Notes: generated from the sequence alone by a model not told the origin. DNA of 64,000 bases from Rhizobium sp. C1 (GCF_021026335.1 NZ_JAJNCY010000001.1:930001-994000), one strand, 5' to 3'; counted from the first letter of the stretch, positions 21,206-32,483 are shown. Made by a program: numbers and translations.

Positions 21206-22528
21206 TCAGCCGATGAGTTTGTTGATCGCCGCCTCGATCGTCAGTGTCTGACGCTCGCCGGTCTTGCGATCCTTCAATTCCACTTCGCCACTGGCGACCG
21301 AGCGAGGGCCAACAATGACCTGATCCGGAACGCCGATGAGATCAGCCGTTGCGAATTTCGAGCCCGCCCGTTCGTCCGTGTCATCCAGCAGTATGTCCTT
21401 CCCGGCATTCGCGAGGCTTTCGTAAATGCGCGAAGAGGCCTCGTCGCAGGCGGCGTCACCACTTTTCATGTTGATGATCATCGCATCGAAGGGGGCAATG
21501 GACCGCGGCCAGATGATTCCGTTGTCGTCATGGGAGGCTTCGATGATGGCGGGAACGAGGCGGGTGGGGCCGATCCCGTACGAGCCCATGTGGACAGCAT
21601 GTTCCTTGCCATCCGGACCAAGCACCTTTGCGCCCATCGGATCGGAATATTTTGTACCGAAATAGAATATGTGGCCGACTTCGATGCCACGGGCCGAAAG
21701 ACGATCGCCTTCAGCAATAGCGTCGAATTCCGCTGCGTCATGCATTTCGGACGTTGCGGCATAGGCCGAGGTCCATTGGTCGAAGATACCCTGCAGTGCC
21801 GCCACGTCGTCGAAATCGGTGTTTTCGGCGGGAATATCGAAATTGACGAAGTTCTTGTGGCAGAAGACTTCCGATTCGCCGGTTTCGGCCAGAATGATGA
21901 ACTCGTGGCTGTGGTTGCCGCCAATGGGACCGGTATCCGCACGCATCGGGATAGCACGCAGGCCCAGACGCGCGAAGGTGCGCAGATAGGCGGCGAACAT
22001 CTTGTTGTAGGAATGGATCGCGCCTTCCTTCGTCAGATCGAAGGAGTACGCGTCCTTCATCAGGAATTCGCGCGAGCGCATCGTGCCGAAGCGCGGACGG
22101 ATCTCGTCGCGGAACTTCAGCTGGATGTGATAGAGGTTCAGCGGCAGATGCTTGTACGACTTGATATACGAGCGGAAAATGTCGGTGATCATTTCCTCGT
22201 TCGTGGGGCCGTAGAGCATCGCACGGTCCTGACGATCCTTGATGCGTAGCATTTCCTTGCCGTAGTCATCATAACGACCACTTTCCTGCCAGAGCTCAGC
22301 TGACTGCAAAGTGGGCATCAGAAGCTCGATCGCGCCAGCGCGGTTCTGCTCTTCGCGAACAATCCTGCAGACCTTGTCCAGCACACGCTTGCCGAGCGGC
22401 AACCAGGAGTAGATGCCTGCGGACTGCTGACGGATCATCGCCGAGCGCAGCATCAGGCGATGGGAGACGATTTCGGCCTCCTTGGGATTTTCCTTGAGAA
22501 TGGGCAGAAAGAAACGGGAGAGACGCAT
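21206..22528 (-). CDS. proS: Prolyl-tRNA synthetase
   Basis: A class II aminoacyl-tRNA synthetase. Motif 2 is visible as [21 protein letters not shown], and motif 3 in [15 protein letters not shown]. At 440 residues it is the short alphaproteobacterial form, lacking the roughly 180-residue editing insertion of E. coli ProRS, so mischarged Ala-tRNA(Pro) must be cleared by separate proteins. The start is ATG 22528 ([15 protein letters not shown]). An upstream in-frame extension of 47 codons has no family resemblance. It heads the lolC/E-lolD operon. Confidence 0.95.
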   Translation of the reverse strand: MRLSRFFLPILKENPKEAEIVSHRLMLRSAMIRQQSAGIYSWLPLGKRVLDKVCRIVREEQNRAGAIELLMPTLQSAELWQESGRYDDYGKEMLRIKDRQDRAMLYGPTNEEMITDIFRSYIKSYKHLPLNLYHIQLKFRDEIRPRFGTMRSREFLMKDAYSFDLTKEGAIHSYNKMFAAYLRTFARLGLRAIPMRADTGPIGGNHSHEFIILAETGESEVFCHKNFVNFDIPAENTDFDDVAALQGIFDQWTSAYAATSEMHDAAEFDAIAEGDRLSARGIEVGHIFYFGTKYSDPMGAKVLGPDGKEHAVHMGSYGIGPTRLVPAIIEASHDDNGIIWPRSIAPFDAMIINMKSGDAACDEASSRIYESLANAGKDILLDDTDERAGSKFATADLIGVPDQVIVGPRSVASGEVELKDRKTGERQTLTIEAAINKLIG

Positions 22529-22811
22529 GACGGTTTCCAGACGAAAAGTCATCTCCAAAAGCTGGAGAATCGGGCTTGCTGTTGTCGAATTCGAAGCGTT
22601 CTTAAACGCTTCCGGGCCGGATGAAAACCCGCCAGCCTCAGCTCCGCCCGATCGTACACAAGGGGACATCCGATTGCGGCATCTTACGTAACGGCAAGAC
22701 GCGCATGACGGGAATGTGAAATTTCGTTGTCAATAGCAAAAATCCTGACAACTGTGTCAAAAATGCAAAAAAACCTGATGACAAGGCGCAATCTATTCGC
22801 TAGTTTCAGCC

Positions 22812-22964
22812 TACAAAACAGGCAGAGATGAAGAAACTCTGCTAATTTCGCGGTCAAGTCTTGGGAGGATCAGATCGTAGGCGCGCTCTGTCGCTGCCGC
22901 CGGAAACGGCTAAGGGTCACGCGAAGAATTTGGAAACAAGGCTCAAAAGGCCTTGTTTTTTTTT
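22812..22964 (+). ncRNA. Probable trans-acting small RNA (possibly the Rhizobiales alpha-r9 family)
   Basis: A free-standing transcription unit in the gap between proS and DUF1467. A promoter-like ATGACA (22778-22783), 17 bases, TAGTTT (22801-22806), is followed about 130 bases later by a strong terminator at 22937-22964. No frame of useful length lies between. I recall that the Sinorhizobium small RNA Smr9C (alpha-r9) maps next to proS and is about 150 nt long, which would fit. That link is from memory and untested. The 5' end is an estimate. Confidence 0.55.
22937..22964 (+). terminator. Rho-independent terminator of the small RNA
   Basis: CAAGGC (22937-22942), a 7-base loop, GCCTTG (22950-22955), then nine T. 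No protein gene precedes it on this strand, which is the main reason for calling a small RNA. Confidence 0.85.
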
Positions 22965-23100
22965 GCTTTCATTCGCCCGCACAGACAAAGAGAAACTGCG
23001 TTGCCCCCAAGGCGCGCGCTTCGCAGCTTTCCGTCATTGTCCAGACATGTGACGTCGGACCCAAGCCTGCAGGACTTGCTATGGGGCAGCGATGAAGCGC

Positions 23101-23376
23101 TCAAAGCGATCGGTAATCCGGGTAAAACTGCGGAATGGAATCGAAGGTAAAGCCGAAATACATCGAGACCACGAACCAGCCGGCGAAGATGGCAGCCGCC
23201 ACGATCGTCGTCAGCAGGAAGGTTCGCCAAGCGCGATGATGGGCCGGCGCGCTTGCCACGGTCCCGAGCACACGCTGGCCTTCCTCTTGCTGGCTGCGGA
23301 AGCCGAAGGGCAGGATCAGGAACAGGGTCAGCCACCAGATGATGAAATAGACAGCAAAGCCAAAGAACCAGTTCAC
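23101..23376 (-). CDS. DUF1467 family membrane protein
   Basis: A 91-residue protein with two hydrophobic helices (FFGFAVYFIIWWLTLFLILPFG and LLTTIVAAAIFAGWFVVSMYFG, seen as runs near each end) joined by a polar loop. This is the DUF1467 pattern, of unknown function, commonly placed after the methylmalonyl-CoA epimerase gene in alphaproteobacteria. It is the last recognisable gene of the birA-rnj-mce series. The gap of 160 bases to mce contains no obvious terminator. Confidence 0.85.
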   Translation of the reverse strand: MNWFFGFAVYFIIWWLTLFLILPFGFRSQQEEGQRVLGTVASAPAHHRAWRTFLLTTIVAAAIFAGWFVVSMYFGFTFDSIPQFYPDYRSL

Positions 23377-23536
23377 GCTCTTTCCTCCCGAGCGCCCAGA
23401 GACGAGCGCGACCGAACTGATTTACTCCCAACGCGGCGTTCTGAAAAGCGCGTTCACGGACCCGCCGGTTTCAAAGCCTTTTTCAAGATCAAATACTTGA
23501 GAGGGACAGAGCGCAAAATTGCTCTGCGCCAAAGCG

Positions 23537-23941
23537 TCACACCTGTTCCAGTTCGACCAGTGTGCCTTGAAAATCCTTGGGATGCAGGAACAGAACCGGT
23601 TTGCCATGGGCGCCGATCTTCGGGGTTCCGTCTCCGAGAACACGCGCCCCGCCGGCTGCCAGTTGATCGCGCGCCGCGATGATGTCGGGCACTTCATAGC
23701 AGATGTGATGCATGCCGCCGGCCGCGTTCTTGGCGAGGAAGGCCGCAATAGGGGAATTCTCTCCGAGCGGCTCCAGGAGTTCCACCTTGGTGTTCGGGAG
23801 CTCCACAAAGACCACCGTCACGCCATGTTCCGGCAGAGCCTGTGCCTGCGATACGTGAGCGCCCAGCGTATCGCGGTATACGGCGGTCGCCGCGGCAAGG
23901 TCAGGCACGGCGATTGCGATGTGATTGACCCTTCCCAGCAT
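23537..23941 (-). CDS. mce: Methylmalonyl-CoA epimerase
   Basis: A 134-residue glyoxalase/VOC-fold enzyme that interconverts (2R)- and (2S)-methylmalonyl-CoA in propionyl-CoA catabolism. The start LGRVNHIAIAVPDL contains the first metal-binding His, GMHHICYEVPD the second, and TLVELEQV at the C terminus the catalytic Glu. Length and the end of the chain are typical. It lies 28 bases after rnj on the same strand. The mutase genes are not in the window. Confidence 0.93.
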   Translation of the reverse strand: MLGRVNHIAIAVPDLAAATAVYRDTLGAHVSQAQALPEHGVTVVFVELPNTKVELLEPLGENSPIAAFLAKNAAGGMHHICYEVPDIIAARDQLAAGGARVLGDGTPKIGAHGKPVLFLHPKDFQGTLVELEQV

Positions 23942-23969
23942 GTCTTCTCCTCCGTTGTTTCGCAGTCTG

Positions 23970-25640
23970 TCAGGTTACGCGGTTCAGGAACACGGTCACG
24001 ACCGGTTTTTTGCCCCAGCTCTGGTTGACGGTGGCCCTCACCGCCCGGCGGACCGACTCCTTGAGCCCTTCAAGATCCTTGCGGCGGGCGCGCGGAATGC
24101 TTTCCACGGCACCGAGCACCGCATCATAGATCGCGTCATCCATGGCATCGCCCTCGTCATCGAAGGCGGGAAGCCCGATACTCACCACGTCCGGATCACC
24201 CGCGAAGTCGTAGCGCGAATCCAGAAGCACGCTGACGGCTACATGGCCGACATAGGCAAGTTTCCGGCGTTCGCCAATTCCCACTTCGTCGTAGTCGCCG
24301 ATCAGCGCGCCATCCTTGTAAATGCGGCCATGATGAACCTGATCGATAATCACGGCCGGGCCAGGTGCCAGACGCAGCATGTCGCCGTTGCGAACCTGCT
24401 GCACCGTTTCGATGCCGGCGCTGGCGCCGAGCTCCGCCTGCGCGTTCAGATGCGCCGCTTCGCCGTGGACGGGGACGAGGATTTTGGGACGGATCCACTC
24501 ATACATCTGGCGCAATTCGGCGCGGCGCGGATGGCCCGACACATGCACCAGAGCGTCGCTGTCACCGATGATCTTGATCCCCTGGTCGATCAAGGCGTTG
24601 CAGATGTCGAGGATCGGTTTTTCATTGCCGGGGATCGTGCGCGACGAAAAGACAACGAGATCGCCGGGAGCCAATGCAACATTGCGCATCTCGTCGCGAG
24701 AGAGCTTGGCCAGCGCCGCCCTCGCCTCACCCTGACTACCTGTCAGGATCACGACCACCTTGTCACGCGGGATATAGCCAAACTGATCCTCGCCGATGAA
24801 GGGCTTCACGCCTTCCATCAGGCCGCAATCCCGGGCCACATCGGTCACCCGCTTCATCGAACTGCCGAGAAGCAGAACCTCGCGTCCTGCGCGCTCCGCT
24901 GCTTCCGCGATAGAGCGAATGCGGCCGACATTCGAGGAGAATGTGGTGATTGCAACGCGGCCCTCTGCCTCTTCGATGATCTTGGTCAAGCTTTCTGCAA
25001 CCTCTTTTTCGGAGGGAGAAATGCCTTCGCGCATCGCATTGGTGCTGTCGCACATCAAAGCGAGAACGCCTTCGTCGCCCAGCGCACGAAACCGCGTTTC
25101 ATCCGTCACCGGTCCCACGGAAGGATGCATGTCAATCTTCCAGTCGCCGGTATGGACGACATTGCCGAGCGGTGTGCGGATGAAAAGCGACATCGGCTCG
25201 GGGATCGAGTGGGTGACGGCCACGGCCTCGATCTCGAAGGGACCGACATTAATGCGGTCGCCAGCCTTGAAGATATTGATCGGCACTTCGCCGCGGCTTG
25301 CCTCGAACTCCCGCTTGGCCTCAAGCATGCCAGCCGTGAAGGGCGAGGCATAGACGGCGACATTCAACTCGCGCCAGAGATCGGAGAGCGCGCCATAATG
25401 GTCTTCATGGGCATGTGTGATGATGATCGCCTTCAGATCCTTGCGTCGCTCCTTGATGAAGGCGATGTCGGGCAGAACGAGGTCAACGCCAGGAAGGTCC
25501 GGCCCTGCAAAGGTCACGCCGCAGTCGACCATGATCCACTGCCGCTTCGCCGGCGGGCCAAAGCCGTAAAGCGCGAGGTTCATGCCGATTTCGCCAACGC
25601 CGCCCAGCGGAAGGAAGATCAGTTCGTCAGAATTCGCCAT
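23970..25640 (-). CDS. rnj: Ribonuclease J
   Basis: A metallo-beta-lactamase/beta-CASP nuclease with 5'-3' exoribonuclease activity. The zinc motif HAHEDHYGAL is near residue 80. The beta-CASP region includes GSQGEARAALAKLSR and VHVSGHPRRAEL. A C-terminal domain completes 556 residues. In rhizobia it matures 23S and 16S rRNA ends. I take ATG 25640 as start. A TTG two codons upstream is also in frame and overlaps the birA stop. It lies directly behind birA and ahead of mce. Confidence 0.95.
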   Translation of the reverse strand: MANSDELIFLPLGGVGEIGMNLALYGFGPPAKRQWIMVDCGVTFAGPDLPGVDLVLPDIAFIKERRKDLKAIIITHAHEDHYGALSDLWRELNVAVYASPFTAGMLEAKREFEASRGEVPINIFKAGDRINVGPFEIEAVAVTHSIPEPMSLFIRTPLGNVVHTGDWKIDMHPSVGPVTDETRFRALGDEGVLALMCDSTNAMREGISPSEKEVAESLTKIIEEAEGRVAITTFSSNVGRIRSIAEAAERAGREVLLLGSSMKRVTDVARDCGLMEGVKPFIGEDQFGYIPRDKVVVILTGSQGEARAALAKLSRDEMRNVALAPGDLVVFSSRTIPGNEKPILDICNALIDQGIKIIGDSDALVHVSGHPRRAELRQMYEWIRPKILVPVHGEAAHLNAQAELGASAGIETVQQVRNGDMLRLAPGPAVIIDQVHHGRIYKDGALIGDYDEVGIGERRKLAYVGHVAVSVLLDSRYDFAGDPDVVSIGLPAFDDEGDAMDDAIYDAVLGAVESIPRARRKDLEGLKESVRRAVRATVNQSWGKKPVVTVFLNRVT

Positions 25641-25642
25641 TC

Positions 25643-26419
25643 TCAATTTCTTTCTTGGCCCATGAAAAACACATCGCCTGCAGCAATTGCCTGCCGCGTT
25701 CCATCGGGCAGGTCGAGCAATAGCATACCCTGCGCATCAATCCCCGAAAAAATGCCCTGCAGTGATCGGTCGGGCAGGTTCACAGTGACGGGCTCTCCGA
25801 TGCCCTTGGCAACCGCACGCCACTGGCTGACGAGGGTAGACGTACCCTCGCCTCGATCCCAGATCTTCAGCAAACGCTCCATCGCCTCGTAAAGGCGGGC
25901 AAACAGGATTTCGGGGCTGCAGGTCGCGCCCCGTTCCGCAAGACACGTTACCGGGTAAAGCGCCTCGGCCGGCTTGTGTGCAATGTTAACACCACATCCG
26001 ATGACCAGAGCGTGATGACCGCCGGGGAGCGTTTCCCCCTCAAGAAGGATGCCGCTCACCTTGCAGCCCTCGACGAGAACATCGTTCGGCCACTTGATGC
26101 GGACATCCACATCGGCAGGAAGCTCGCGGCGGATCGCATCATAGACGGCCAGAGAGACGACCAGCGGCAGACTTGCCAGACGATCAAACGGCGCGGGATC
26201 GATGAGAAGCAGGGAGGCGTAGAGATTACCAGGCTCGGAGACCCAGGACCGCCCGCGGCGCGCCCGACCGCTGGTCTGCCTGCGCGCGGTGACCCAAAGC
26301 TGCCCTGGATCGCCGGAACGCGCACGTTCGAGACATTCGAGATTGGTCGAAGGTGTCTCGTTCAGTTCGATCTGCCGAAAGCCGTTTTCCGGCTTTCGGC
26401 CAATTCCAATCCCGTCCAT
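25643..26419 (-). CDS. birA: Biotin-[acetyl-CoA carboxylase] ligase
   Basis: It activates biotin to biotinyl-AMP and transfers it to the biotin carboxyl carrier protein. The 258 residues contain SGRARRGRSWVSEPGNLYAS (biotin/ATP loop), KWPNDVLVEGCKVSGIL and GCGVNI. The N-terminal DNA-binding domain of E. coli BirA is missing, so this is a ligase only, not a repressor. The start codon shares one base with the nuoN stop (TGATG), so it is translationally coupled to the complex I operon. Confidence 0.93.
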   Translation of the reverse strand: MDGIGIGRKPENGFRQIELNETPSTNLECLERARSGDPGQLWVTARRQTSGRARRGRSWVSEPGNLYASLLLIDPAPFDRLASLPLVVSLAVYDAIRRELPADVDVRIKWPNDVLVEGCKVSGILLEGETLPGGHHALVIGCGVNIAHKPAEALYPVTCLAERGATCSPEILFARLYEAMERLLKIWDRGEGTSTLVSQWRAVAKGIGEPVTVNLPDRSLQGIFSGIDAQGMLLLDLPDGTRQAIAAGDVFFMGQERN

Positions 26420-27861
26420 CAGTAGAAGGAACGGGCAGCAGCTTCAGCTGCAGCACCCAGCGGGCCGCCGATCAGCAGGTAGCCGATGACGAAGAGACCC
26501 GACAGGCCATAGATCAGCTTCAGTTCGCCGGCGGGGCGCGTGAACTCGCGTTTGACGTCGTCGAACCACATGACCTTGACGATGCGCAGGTAGTAGTAGC
26601 AACCGACAACCGAGGACAAGACGCCAAGGATGGCGAGCGTCAGCAGGTTTGCCTTGATGGCGGCCATGAACACGAAATACTTCGCGAAGAAGCCTGCAAG
26701 CGGGGGGATGCCAGCCAAAGAGAACATCAGAAGCGTCAGCACCAGCGCCATCACTGGGTTGGTCTTCGAAAGACCAGCCAGATCGTCGATACCCTCGACA
26801 GCACCGCCGTCCTTCACGCGCATCGCGAGAATGCAGGCGAAGGCGCCGAGCGACATGACCGAGTAGATCAGCAGATAGATCAGAACGCCCGAGATGCCTT
26901 CCTGATTACCCGCAGCGATGCCAACCAGGGCATAGCCCATGTGACCGATCGAGGAATAAGCCATCAGGCGCTTGATGTTCGTCTGACCGATTGCGGCGAA
27001 GGCACCGAGCGCCATGGATGCAATCGAGATGAACACGACGATCTGCTGCCAGTCATGCATGATCGGCTTGAAGGCGATCGCGACGAGATGGATGAGGATC
27101 GCCATGGCGGCAACCTTCGGGGCAGCAGAGAAGAAGGCCGTGACCGGGGTCGGTGCGCCTTCATACACGTCCGGCGTCCACATGTGGAATGGAACGGCCG
27201 AGATCTTGAACGCAATACCGGCAAGCACGAAGACGAGACCGAAGACGAGGCCCAGCGAACGATGTTCGGCGGTCAGCGCGCCGGCAATCTCCGAGAAGCC
27301 GGTCTGGCCGGTGAACCCATAGACGAGCGACATGCCGTAAAGCAGCATGCCCGAGGACAGTGCGCCCAGAACAAAATACTTCAGGCCGGCTTCGGTCGAC
27401 TTCAGGCTGTCACGGTTGATCGCGGCCACCACGTAAAGCGCCAGCGACTGCAGTTCAAGCGAGAGGTAGAGCGAGATGATGTCGTTGGCCGAAATCATCA
27501 GCATCATGCCGAGCGTCGCCAGCACCATCAGAACCGGATACTCGAAACGTTGGTCCGGCTCCGAACGGCTGTTGCCGAAAGCGAGGATCAACGCGACGAC
27601 AGCGCCGGCCAATGACAGGAGCTTCATGTAACGTGCGAAAGCGTCCGACCGATAGGCGCCGGCGAAGGCGGTCCCATCGGCGCTCTTGAACACGACGAGC
27701 GCGCCAACGGCGACCAGCAACAGGATCGAAAGCCCCGTCACCGTGCCTGCGGACTTGTCGCCGGAGAAGACGCCGATCATCAGAAGGATCAGCGCGCCGA
27801 CAGCGAGAACCAGCTCCGGAAGCGAAAGCTGCAGGCTGGCGATTAGCGTTTCTGCGGTCAT
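26419..27861 (-). CDS. nuoN: NADH-quinone oxidoreductase subunit N
   Basis: An antiporter-like proton-channel subunit of complex I, 480 residues, hydrophobic throughout. The conserved segments are [19 protein letters not shown] (the signature of the Mrp-like family) and [16 protein letters not shown], with the key helix lysine. It is the last nuo gene, 19 bases after nuoM. The stop overlaps the start of birA. It is located in the inner membrane. Confidence 0.96.
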   Translation of the reverse strand: MTAETLIASLQLSLPELVLAVGALILLMIGVFSGDKSAGTVTGLSILLLVAVGALVVFKSADGTAFAGAYRSDAFARYMKLLSLAGAVVALILAFGNSRSEPDQRFEYPVLMVLATLGMMLMISANDIISLYLSLELQSLALYVVAAINRDSLKSTEAGLKYFVLGALSSGMLLYGMSLVYGFTGQTGFSEIAGALTAEHRSLGLVFGLVFVLAGIAFKISAVPFHMWTPDVYEGAPTPVTAFFSAAPKVAAMAILIHLVAIAFKPIMHDWQQIVVFISIASMALGAFAAIGQTNIKRLMAYSSIGHMGYALVGIAAGNQEGISGVLIYLLIYSVMSLGAFACILAMRVKDGGAVEGIDDLAGLSKTNPVMALVLTLLMFSLAGIPPLAGFFAKYFVFMAAIKANLLTLAILGVLSSVVGCYYYLRIVKVMWFDDVKREFTRPAGELKLIYGLSGLFVIGYLLIGGPLGAAAEAAARSFY

Positions 27862-27880
27862 GATCTCGTAAATCCCGTCG

Positions 27881-29392
27881 TCAGTTCATCGTGACCGCGA
27901 CAGAATGCGCGGCTTCGATTGCAGCAGTATAGTTCTTCAGCAGCATGTCCACGGAAGCAGCGGTCGCATTGAAGACCGGAGCCGGATAGACGCCGAAGAA
28001 GATGGTGAGGATCGCCAGCGGATAAAGGATCAGCTTTTCGCGTGCCGAGAGATCCAGCAGGCTCTTCAGAGTATCCTTTTCCAGCGCACCGAAAATGACG
28101 CGGCGATAGAGCCAGAGCGCATAGGCGGCCGAGAGGATGACACCTGTCGCAGCGAAGAGAGCCACGAAGGTGTTGGCGCGGAAGGCCCCCATCAGCGTCA
28201 GGAATTCGCCAACGAAGCCCGACGTTCCCGGAAGACCAACATTCGCCATGGTAAAGACCATGAAGGCAACCGCATATTTCGGCATGTTGTTGACCAGACC
28301 GCCATAGGCCGCGATTTCGCGGGTATGCAGGCGGTCGTAGACAACGCCGACGCAGAGGAAGAGCGCGCCGGAGACGATACCGTGCGAGAGCATCTGGTAG
28401 ATGGCGCCCTGCAGGCCCTGAACGTTGGCCGCGAAAATGCCCATGGTGACATAGCCCATGTGCGCGATCGAAGAATAGGCAATCAGCTTCTTGATATCGG
28501 TCTGCATGAGAGCGACGAGCGACGTGTAGATGATTGCCAGGACAGAGAGCGCGAAGACAAAGGGCGCAAAGTGCTCCGACGCAACCGGGAACATGGCGAG
28601 CGAGAAGCGGATGAAACCATAGCCGCCGAGCTTCAGCAGGATGCCGGCCAGGATGACGGAGCCGGCCGTCGGTGCCTGAACGTGTGCATCGGGAAGCCAG
28701 GTATGGACCGGCCACATCGGCATCTTCACCGCGAAGGAGGCAAAGAAGGCGAGCCAGAGCCAGGTCTGCATGCCTGCCGGGAACTTGTGACTCAGCAGTT
28801 CGGGAATGCTGGTCGTGCCGGCGTTCCAGTACATGGCCATGATGGCAAGCAGCATCAGGACCGAACCGAGCAGCGTGTAGAGGAAGAATTTATAAGATGC
28901 GTAGACGCGATCCTTGCCACCCCAGACGCCGATGATGATGAACATCGGGATCAGGCCTGCTTCGAAGAACACGTAGAAGAGCACGATGTCGAGCGACACG
29001 AAGACGCCGAGCATCAGGACTTCGAGGATCAGGAAGGCGATCATGTATTCCTTGATGCGCTTCTCGACGGCAAACCAGCTGGCAAGTACGCAAAAGGGCA
29101 TGAGGAAGGTCGTCAGGATGACGAAGAGCATCGAAATGCCGTCAACGCCGACGGCATAGGAAATGCCCGTATTGAGCCAGGCATGCTTCTCGACCATCTG
29201 GAATCCGGGATTGGCGTTGTCAAAGCCGATCCAGATGAAGAGCGATACGACGAAGGTCACCAGCGTGGTCAGCAGCGAAATGGTCAGAACATTCCGGCGG
29301 CCCGATGGGGAGTCGTCGCGGGTCAAAAGCAGCAGCAGCACGCCGACGAGCGGCAGAAAGGTGACGACGGTCAGAATTGGCCAATCGGTCAT
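27881..29392 (-). CDS. nuoM: NADH-quinone oxidoreductase subunit M
   Basis: The second antiporter-like subunit, 503 residues. It contains [19 protein letters not shown] and the region [20 protein letters not shown], which is conserved in NuoM/NuoL. Its start codon overlaps the nuoL stop by one base (TGATG). It is a membrane-embedded proton-pumping subunit. Confidence 0.96.
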   Translation of the reverse strand: MTDWPILTVVTFLPLVGVLLLLLTRDDSPSGRRNVLTISLLTTLVTFVVSLFIWIGFDNANPGFQMVEKHAWLNTGISYAVGVDGISMLFVILTTFLMPFCVLASWFAVEKRIKEYMIAFLILEVLMLGVFVSLDIVLFYVFFEAGLIPMFIIIGVWGGKDRVYASYKFFLYTLLGSVLMLLAIMAMYWNAGTTSIPELLSHKFPAGMQTWLWLAFFASFAVKMPMWPVHTWLPDAHVQAPTAGSVILAGILLKLGGYGFIRFSLAMFPVASEHFAPFVFALSVLAIIYTSLVALMQTDIKKLIAYSSIAHMGYVTMGIFAANVQGLQGAIYQMLSHGIVSGALFLCVGVVYDRLHTREIAAYGGLVNNMPKYAVAFMVFTMANVGLPGTSGFVGEFLTLMGAFRANTFVALFAATGVILSAAYALWLYRRVIFGALEKDTLKSLLDLSAREKLILYPLAILTIFFGVYPAPVFNATAASVDMLLKNYTAAIEAAHSVAVTMN

Positions 29393-31383
29393 CAGAGGGC
29401 ACTCCCGATCATCATCCAGGTGACAAGCGCGGCAATGCCGATCAGCATCGCGAACGCGTAATGGTAAAGGTAGCCGGACTGGAGCCGGATCACGCGGCCG
29501 GTCACATCAATGACGCGGGCAGCAACACCGTTCGGGCCGAGGCCGTCGATGACGCGGATGTCGCCCTGCTTCCAAAGGAAGTTACCGATCCACTTTGCGG
29601 TGCGGACGAACAGGACGTCATAGAGCTCGTCGAAGTACCACTTGTTCAGCAGGAACTCGTAGAGAACACGATGCTGCTGGGCCAGAACCTTCGGGATGCC
29701 CGGCGACACGATGTACATCCAGTAGGCAAGCACGAAGCCGAGCACCATGGCGATAAACGGGCTGAGCTTGACCCAGGTCGGAACTTCTTCCGCCAGCTTC
29801 AGAATCTCGTTGTGCGGTGAGGTGAAGAGCGCGCCCTTCCAGAATTCACTGTATTCCTCGCCGAAGAAGTAGCCATGGAACACCCAGCCCGCGAACAGCG
29901 CACCGATCGAAAGGACCAGCAGCGGGAAGAGCATCACGAACGGCGACTCGTGAACGTGGTGCATGACATCATGCGATGCACGAGGCTTGCCATGGAAGGT
30001 CATGTGGACCAGACGCCACGAGTAGAAGCTCGTGAAGAAGGCTGCGATGACCAGCATCCAGAAGGCGAAGTGGCCGACGGATGTTCCTGCAGCAAAGGTT
30101 GCCTCGATGATCGCATCCTTCGAGTAATAGCCGGCCGTGCCAAGCGGGGTAAAGGGAACACCTACACCCGTGAGTGCGAGCGTACCGATCATCATACCCC
30201 AATAGGTCTTCGGAATATGCTTTCTGAGACCACCCATGTGACGCATGTCCTGCTCGTCGGAGACGGCGTGGATGACCGAACCGGCGCCAAGGAACAGAAG
30301 GGCCTTGAAGAAGGCGTGCGTGAAGAGGTGGAAGACTGCCGCGCCATAAGCGCCGACGCCGAGCGCTGCGAACATGTAACCGAGCTGCGAGCAGGTCGAA
30401 TAGGCAATCACGCGCTTGATGTCGTTCTGAACGAGACCGACGGTCGCGGCGAAGAAGGCCGTGATGGCACCGATGATGGTGACGACAGTCAGTGCATCCG
30501 GCGACAGTTCGAAGAGCGGCGACATGCGGGCGACAAGGAAGACGCCGGCGGTGACCATGGTTGCCGCATGGATGAGCGCCGAAACCGGTGTCGGGCCCTC
30601 CATGGCGTCCGGAAGCCAGGTGTGCAGCAGGAACTGTGCCGACTTACCCATGGCGCCGAGGAAAAGCAGCAGGCAGGTCGCGGTGATCGCGTGCGCCTGG
30701 TCAAGCTGCATGCCGAACAGGTTGATAACGACCTTGCCCTGGCCTGCGGCCGGAATGTAATTCGGCGCGGCTGCGAAGATCGTATCGAAATTGATCGAGC
30801 CGAACAGAACGAAGACGGAGAAGATGCCGAGAACGAAGCCGAAGTCACCAACGCGGTTGACGATGAAGGCCTTCATGGCGGCAGCGCTGGCCGACGGCTT
30901 CTTGAACCAGAAGCCGATGAGCAGGTAGGACGCCAGACCCACACCTTCCCAGCCGAAGAACATCTGCAGCAGGTTGTCCGACGTGATGAGCATGAGCATC
31001 GCGAAGGTGAAGAGCGAGAGATAGGCGAAAAAGCGCGGCCGATGCGGATCGTGGTGCATGTAGCCGATCGAGTAGAGATGCACGAGGCACGAAACCGTGT
31101 TGACCACCACGAACATGACGGACGTCAGCGTATCGATGCGGAAGGCCCAGGACACGTCGAGACCGCCGGACTGGATCCAGTGCAGAACCTGAACCTTGAC
31201 GACTTCTTCGTGATGACCGAGCGCCACGTTGAAGAAAACGACCCACGACAGAACGGCGACGACGACCATGAGGCTCGTCGTGACGAATTCGGACGCTTTC
31301 GCCCCAATCGTGTTGCCACCGAGGCCTGCAATCAGGAAGCCGATCAGCGGAAGGAAGACGATGGCTTTGTAGAGCATGTCCAT
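29392..31383 (-). CDS. nuoL: NADH-quinone oxidoreductase subunit L
   Basis: The largest antiporter-like subunit, 663 residues. It carries [43 protein letters not shown] and a C-terminal extension corresponding to the long lateral helix that runs along the membrane arm. The start is ATG 31383, with GAAGGG upstream and 7 bases after the nuoK stop. A second ATG two codons later is possible. Confidence 0.96.
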   Translation of the reverse strand: MDMLYKAIVFLPLIGFLIAGLGGNTIGAKASEFVTTSLMVVVAVLSWVVFFNVALGHHEEVVKVQVLHWIQSGGLDVSWAFRIDTLTSVMFVVVNTVSCLVHLYSIGYMHHDPHRPRFFAYLSLFTFAMLMLITSDNLLQMFFGWEGVGLASYLLIGFWFKKPSASAAAMKAFIVNRVGDFGFVLGIFSVFVLFGSINFDTIFAAAPNYIPAAGQGKVVINLFGMQLDQAHAITATCLLLFLGAMGKSAQFLLHTWLPDAMEGPTPVSALIHAATMVTAGVFLVARMSPLFELSPDALTVVTIIGAITAFFAATVGLVQNDIKRVIAYSTCSQLGYMFAALGVGAYGAAVFHLFTHAFFKALLFLGAGSVIHAVSDEQDMRHMGGLRKHIPKTYWGMMIGTLALTGVGVPFTPLGTAGYYSKDAIIEATFAAGTSVGHFAFWMLVIAAFFTSFYSWRLVHMTFHGKPRASHDVMHHVHESPFVMLFPLLVLSIGALFAGWVFHGYFFGEEYSEFWKGALFTSPHNEILKLAEEVPTWVKLSPFIAMVLGFVLAYWMYIVSPGIPKVLAQQHRVLYEFLLNKWYFDELYDVLFVRTAKWIGNFLWKQGDIRVIDGLGPNGVAARVIDVTGRVIRLQSGYLYHYAFAMLIGIAALVTWMMIGSAL

Positions 31384-31390
31384 GGTTCGA

Positions 31391-31699
31391 TCAGCCCTTC
31401 ATGACGTTGACGTCATCGACCGCGATAGAGCCGCGGTTGCGGTAGAAGACGACGAGAATTGCAAGACCGATGGCGGCTTCCGCAGCCGCGACGGTCAGAA
31501 TGAACAGAGCGAAGACCTGGCCTGCAATATCATGCAGGAAGGTCGAGAAGGCCACCATGTTGATGTTGACGGCGAGCAGGATGAGCTCGACCGACATCAG
31601 GATGACGATGATGTTCTTGCGGTTCAGGAAAATCCCGAAGATACCCAGCGTAAAGAGGATGGCGCTGACCGTGAGATAATGGGAAATACCGATTTCCAT
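31391..31699 (-). CDS. nuoK: NADH-quinone oxidoreductase subunit K
   Basis: A 102-residue, three-helix membrane subunit. [19 protein letters not shown] contains the conserved Glu in the membrane required for proton pumping, and [16 protein letters not shown] closes the third helix. Its length is exactly as in other bacteria. It lies between nuoJ (33-base gap) and nuoL. Confidence 0.96.
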   Translation of the reverse strand: MEIGISHYLTVSAILFTLGIFGIFLNRKNIIVILMSVELILLAVNINMVAFSTFLHDIAGQVFALFILTVAAAEAAIGLAILVVFYRNRGSIAVDDVNVMKG

Positions 31700-31732
31700 G
31701 ATTGTCTTTCCTTAAATGTCCGGTCGCCTGCC

Positions 31733-32347
31733 TCAGATGCCCTGCCCCGGCTTCACCTTGACGATCGAAACCGCCGTCTCGGGTGTGCGGGCTACCTGGG
31801 CCGAAATGTTCTGCCGCTTGACGTTCGTCCGATGCTTCAGCGTCAGCACGATCGCGCCGATCATGGCCACAAGCAGAACAAGTCCGGCGATCTGGAAGAA
31901 GTAGACGTAGTGCGTGTAGAGCACGTCACCGAGCGCCTGCGTATTGCTGCGTTCCGTCAGAGCGGGGATCGGCATGGCAGCCGTCTTGGCGATCTGCGGC
32001 GAGATGGTCGAGCCGCCGATGACGAAGATCAGTTCCAGCGCGAGAATGATGCCGATCAGCGCGCCGATCGGCGCATATTCCAGCGCCTTGGTGCGAAGCG
32101 CTGCGAAATCCACATCCAGCATCATTACGACGAAGAGGAAGAGAACCGCAACCGCGCCGACATAGACGACGAGGAGGATCATCGCCAGGAATTCGGCGCC
32201 GGTGAGCAGGAAGAGCCCGGCCGCGTTGAAGAAGGTCAAGATCAGGAACAGGACGGAGTGAACCGGGTTCCGCGCCGAAATCACCATGAACGCCGATGCG
32301 ATGGCGATGAAGGCGAACAGATAAAAGAATAGAGCCTGAAGACCCAT
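31733..32347 (-). CDS. nuoJ: NADH-quinone oxidoreductase subunit J
   Basis: A 204-residue membrane subunit beginning MGLQALFFYLFAFIAI and containing ARNPVHSVLFLILTFFNAAG and EFLAMILLVVYVGAVAVLFL, the family hallmarks. I reject an upstream extension of 39 codons that runs through the hairpin-rich 136-base space behind nuoI. That space is unusually large for this otherwise compact operon. Confidence 0.95.
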   Translation of the reverse strand: MGLQALFFYLFAFIAIASAFMVISARNPVHSVLFLILTFFNAAGLFLLTGAEFLAMILLVVYVGAVAVLFLFVVMMLDVDFAALRTKALEYAPIGALIGIILALELIFVIGGSTISPQIAKTAAMPIPALTERSNTQALGDVLYTHYVYFFQIAGLVLLVAMIGAIVLTLKHRTNVKRQNISAQVARTPETAVSIVKVKPGQGI

Positions 32348-32438
32348 GTCGATGCCTTTTTCAGCTTTCCGGAGGGTGACGGCCGTCGCCGGCCCATCCG
32401 GTGAGACGCACCGATTGCCGGCGCGCCATGCCCCTTTT

Positions 32439-32462
32439 GCGCGGCCGCCCAAGCGGCGGCGC
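32439..32462 (-). promoter_or_regulatory. GC-rich hairpin in the nuoI-nuoJ space
   Basis: On the minus strand GCCGCC, a short loop, GGGCGGC within GCGCCGCCGCTTGGGCGGCC. No T-run follows. It may stabilise or process the operon mRNA. Confidence 0.3.
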
Positions 32463-32483
32463 ACGTTTCATGTCAGATGCGGA

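Noticed and set aside
22529-22669. A 47-codon extension of ProS
   Set aside because: No similarity to prolyl-tRNA synthetases. The typical start is [12 protein letters not shown].
29875-31404. A 509-codon plus-strand frame opposite nuoL, and similar ones opposite nuoM and nuoN
   Set aside because: Shadow frames rich in His, Glu, Asp and Arg, with no signal, domain or ribosome site.
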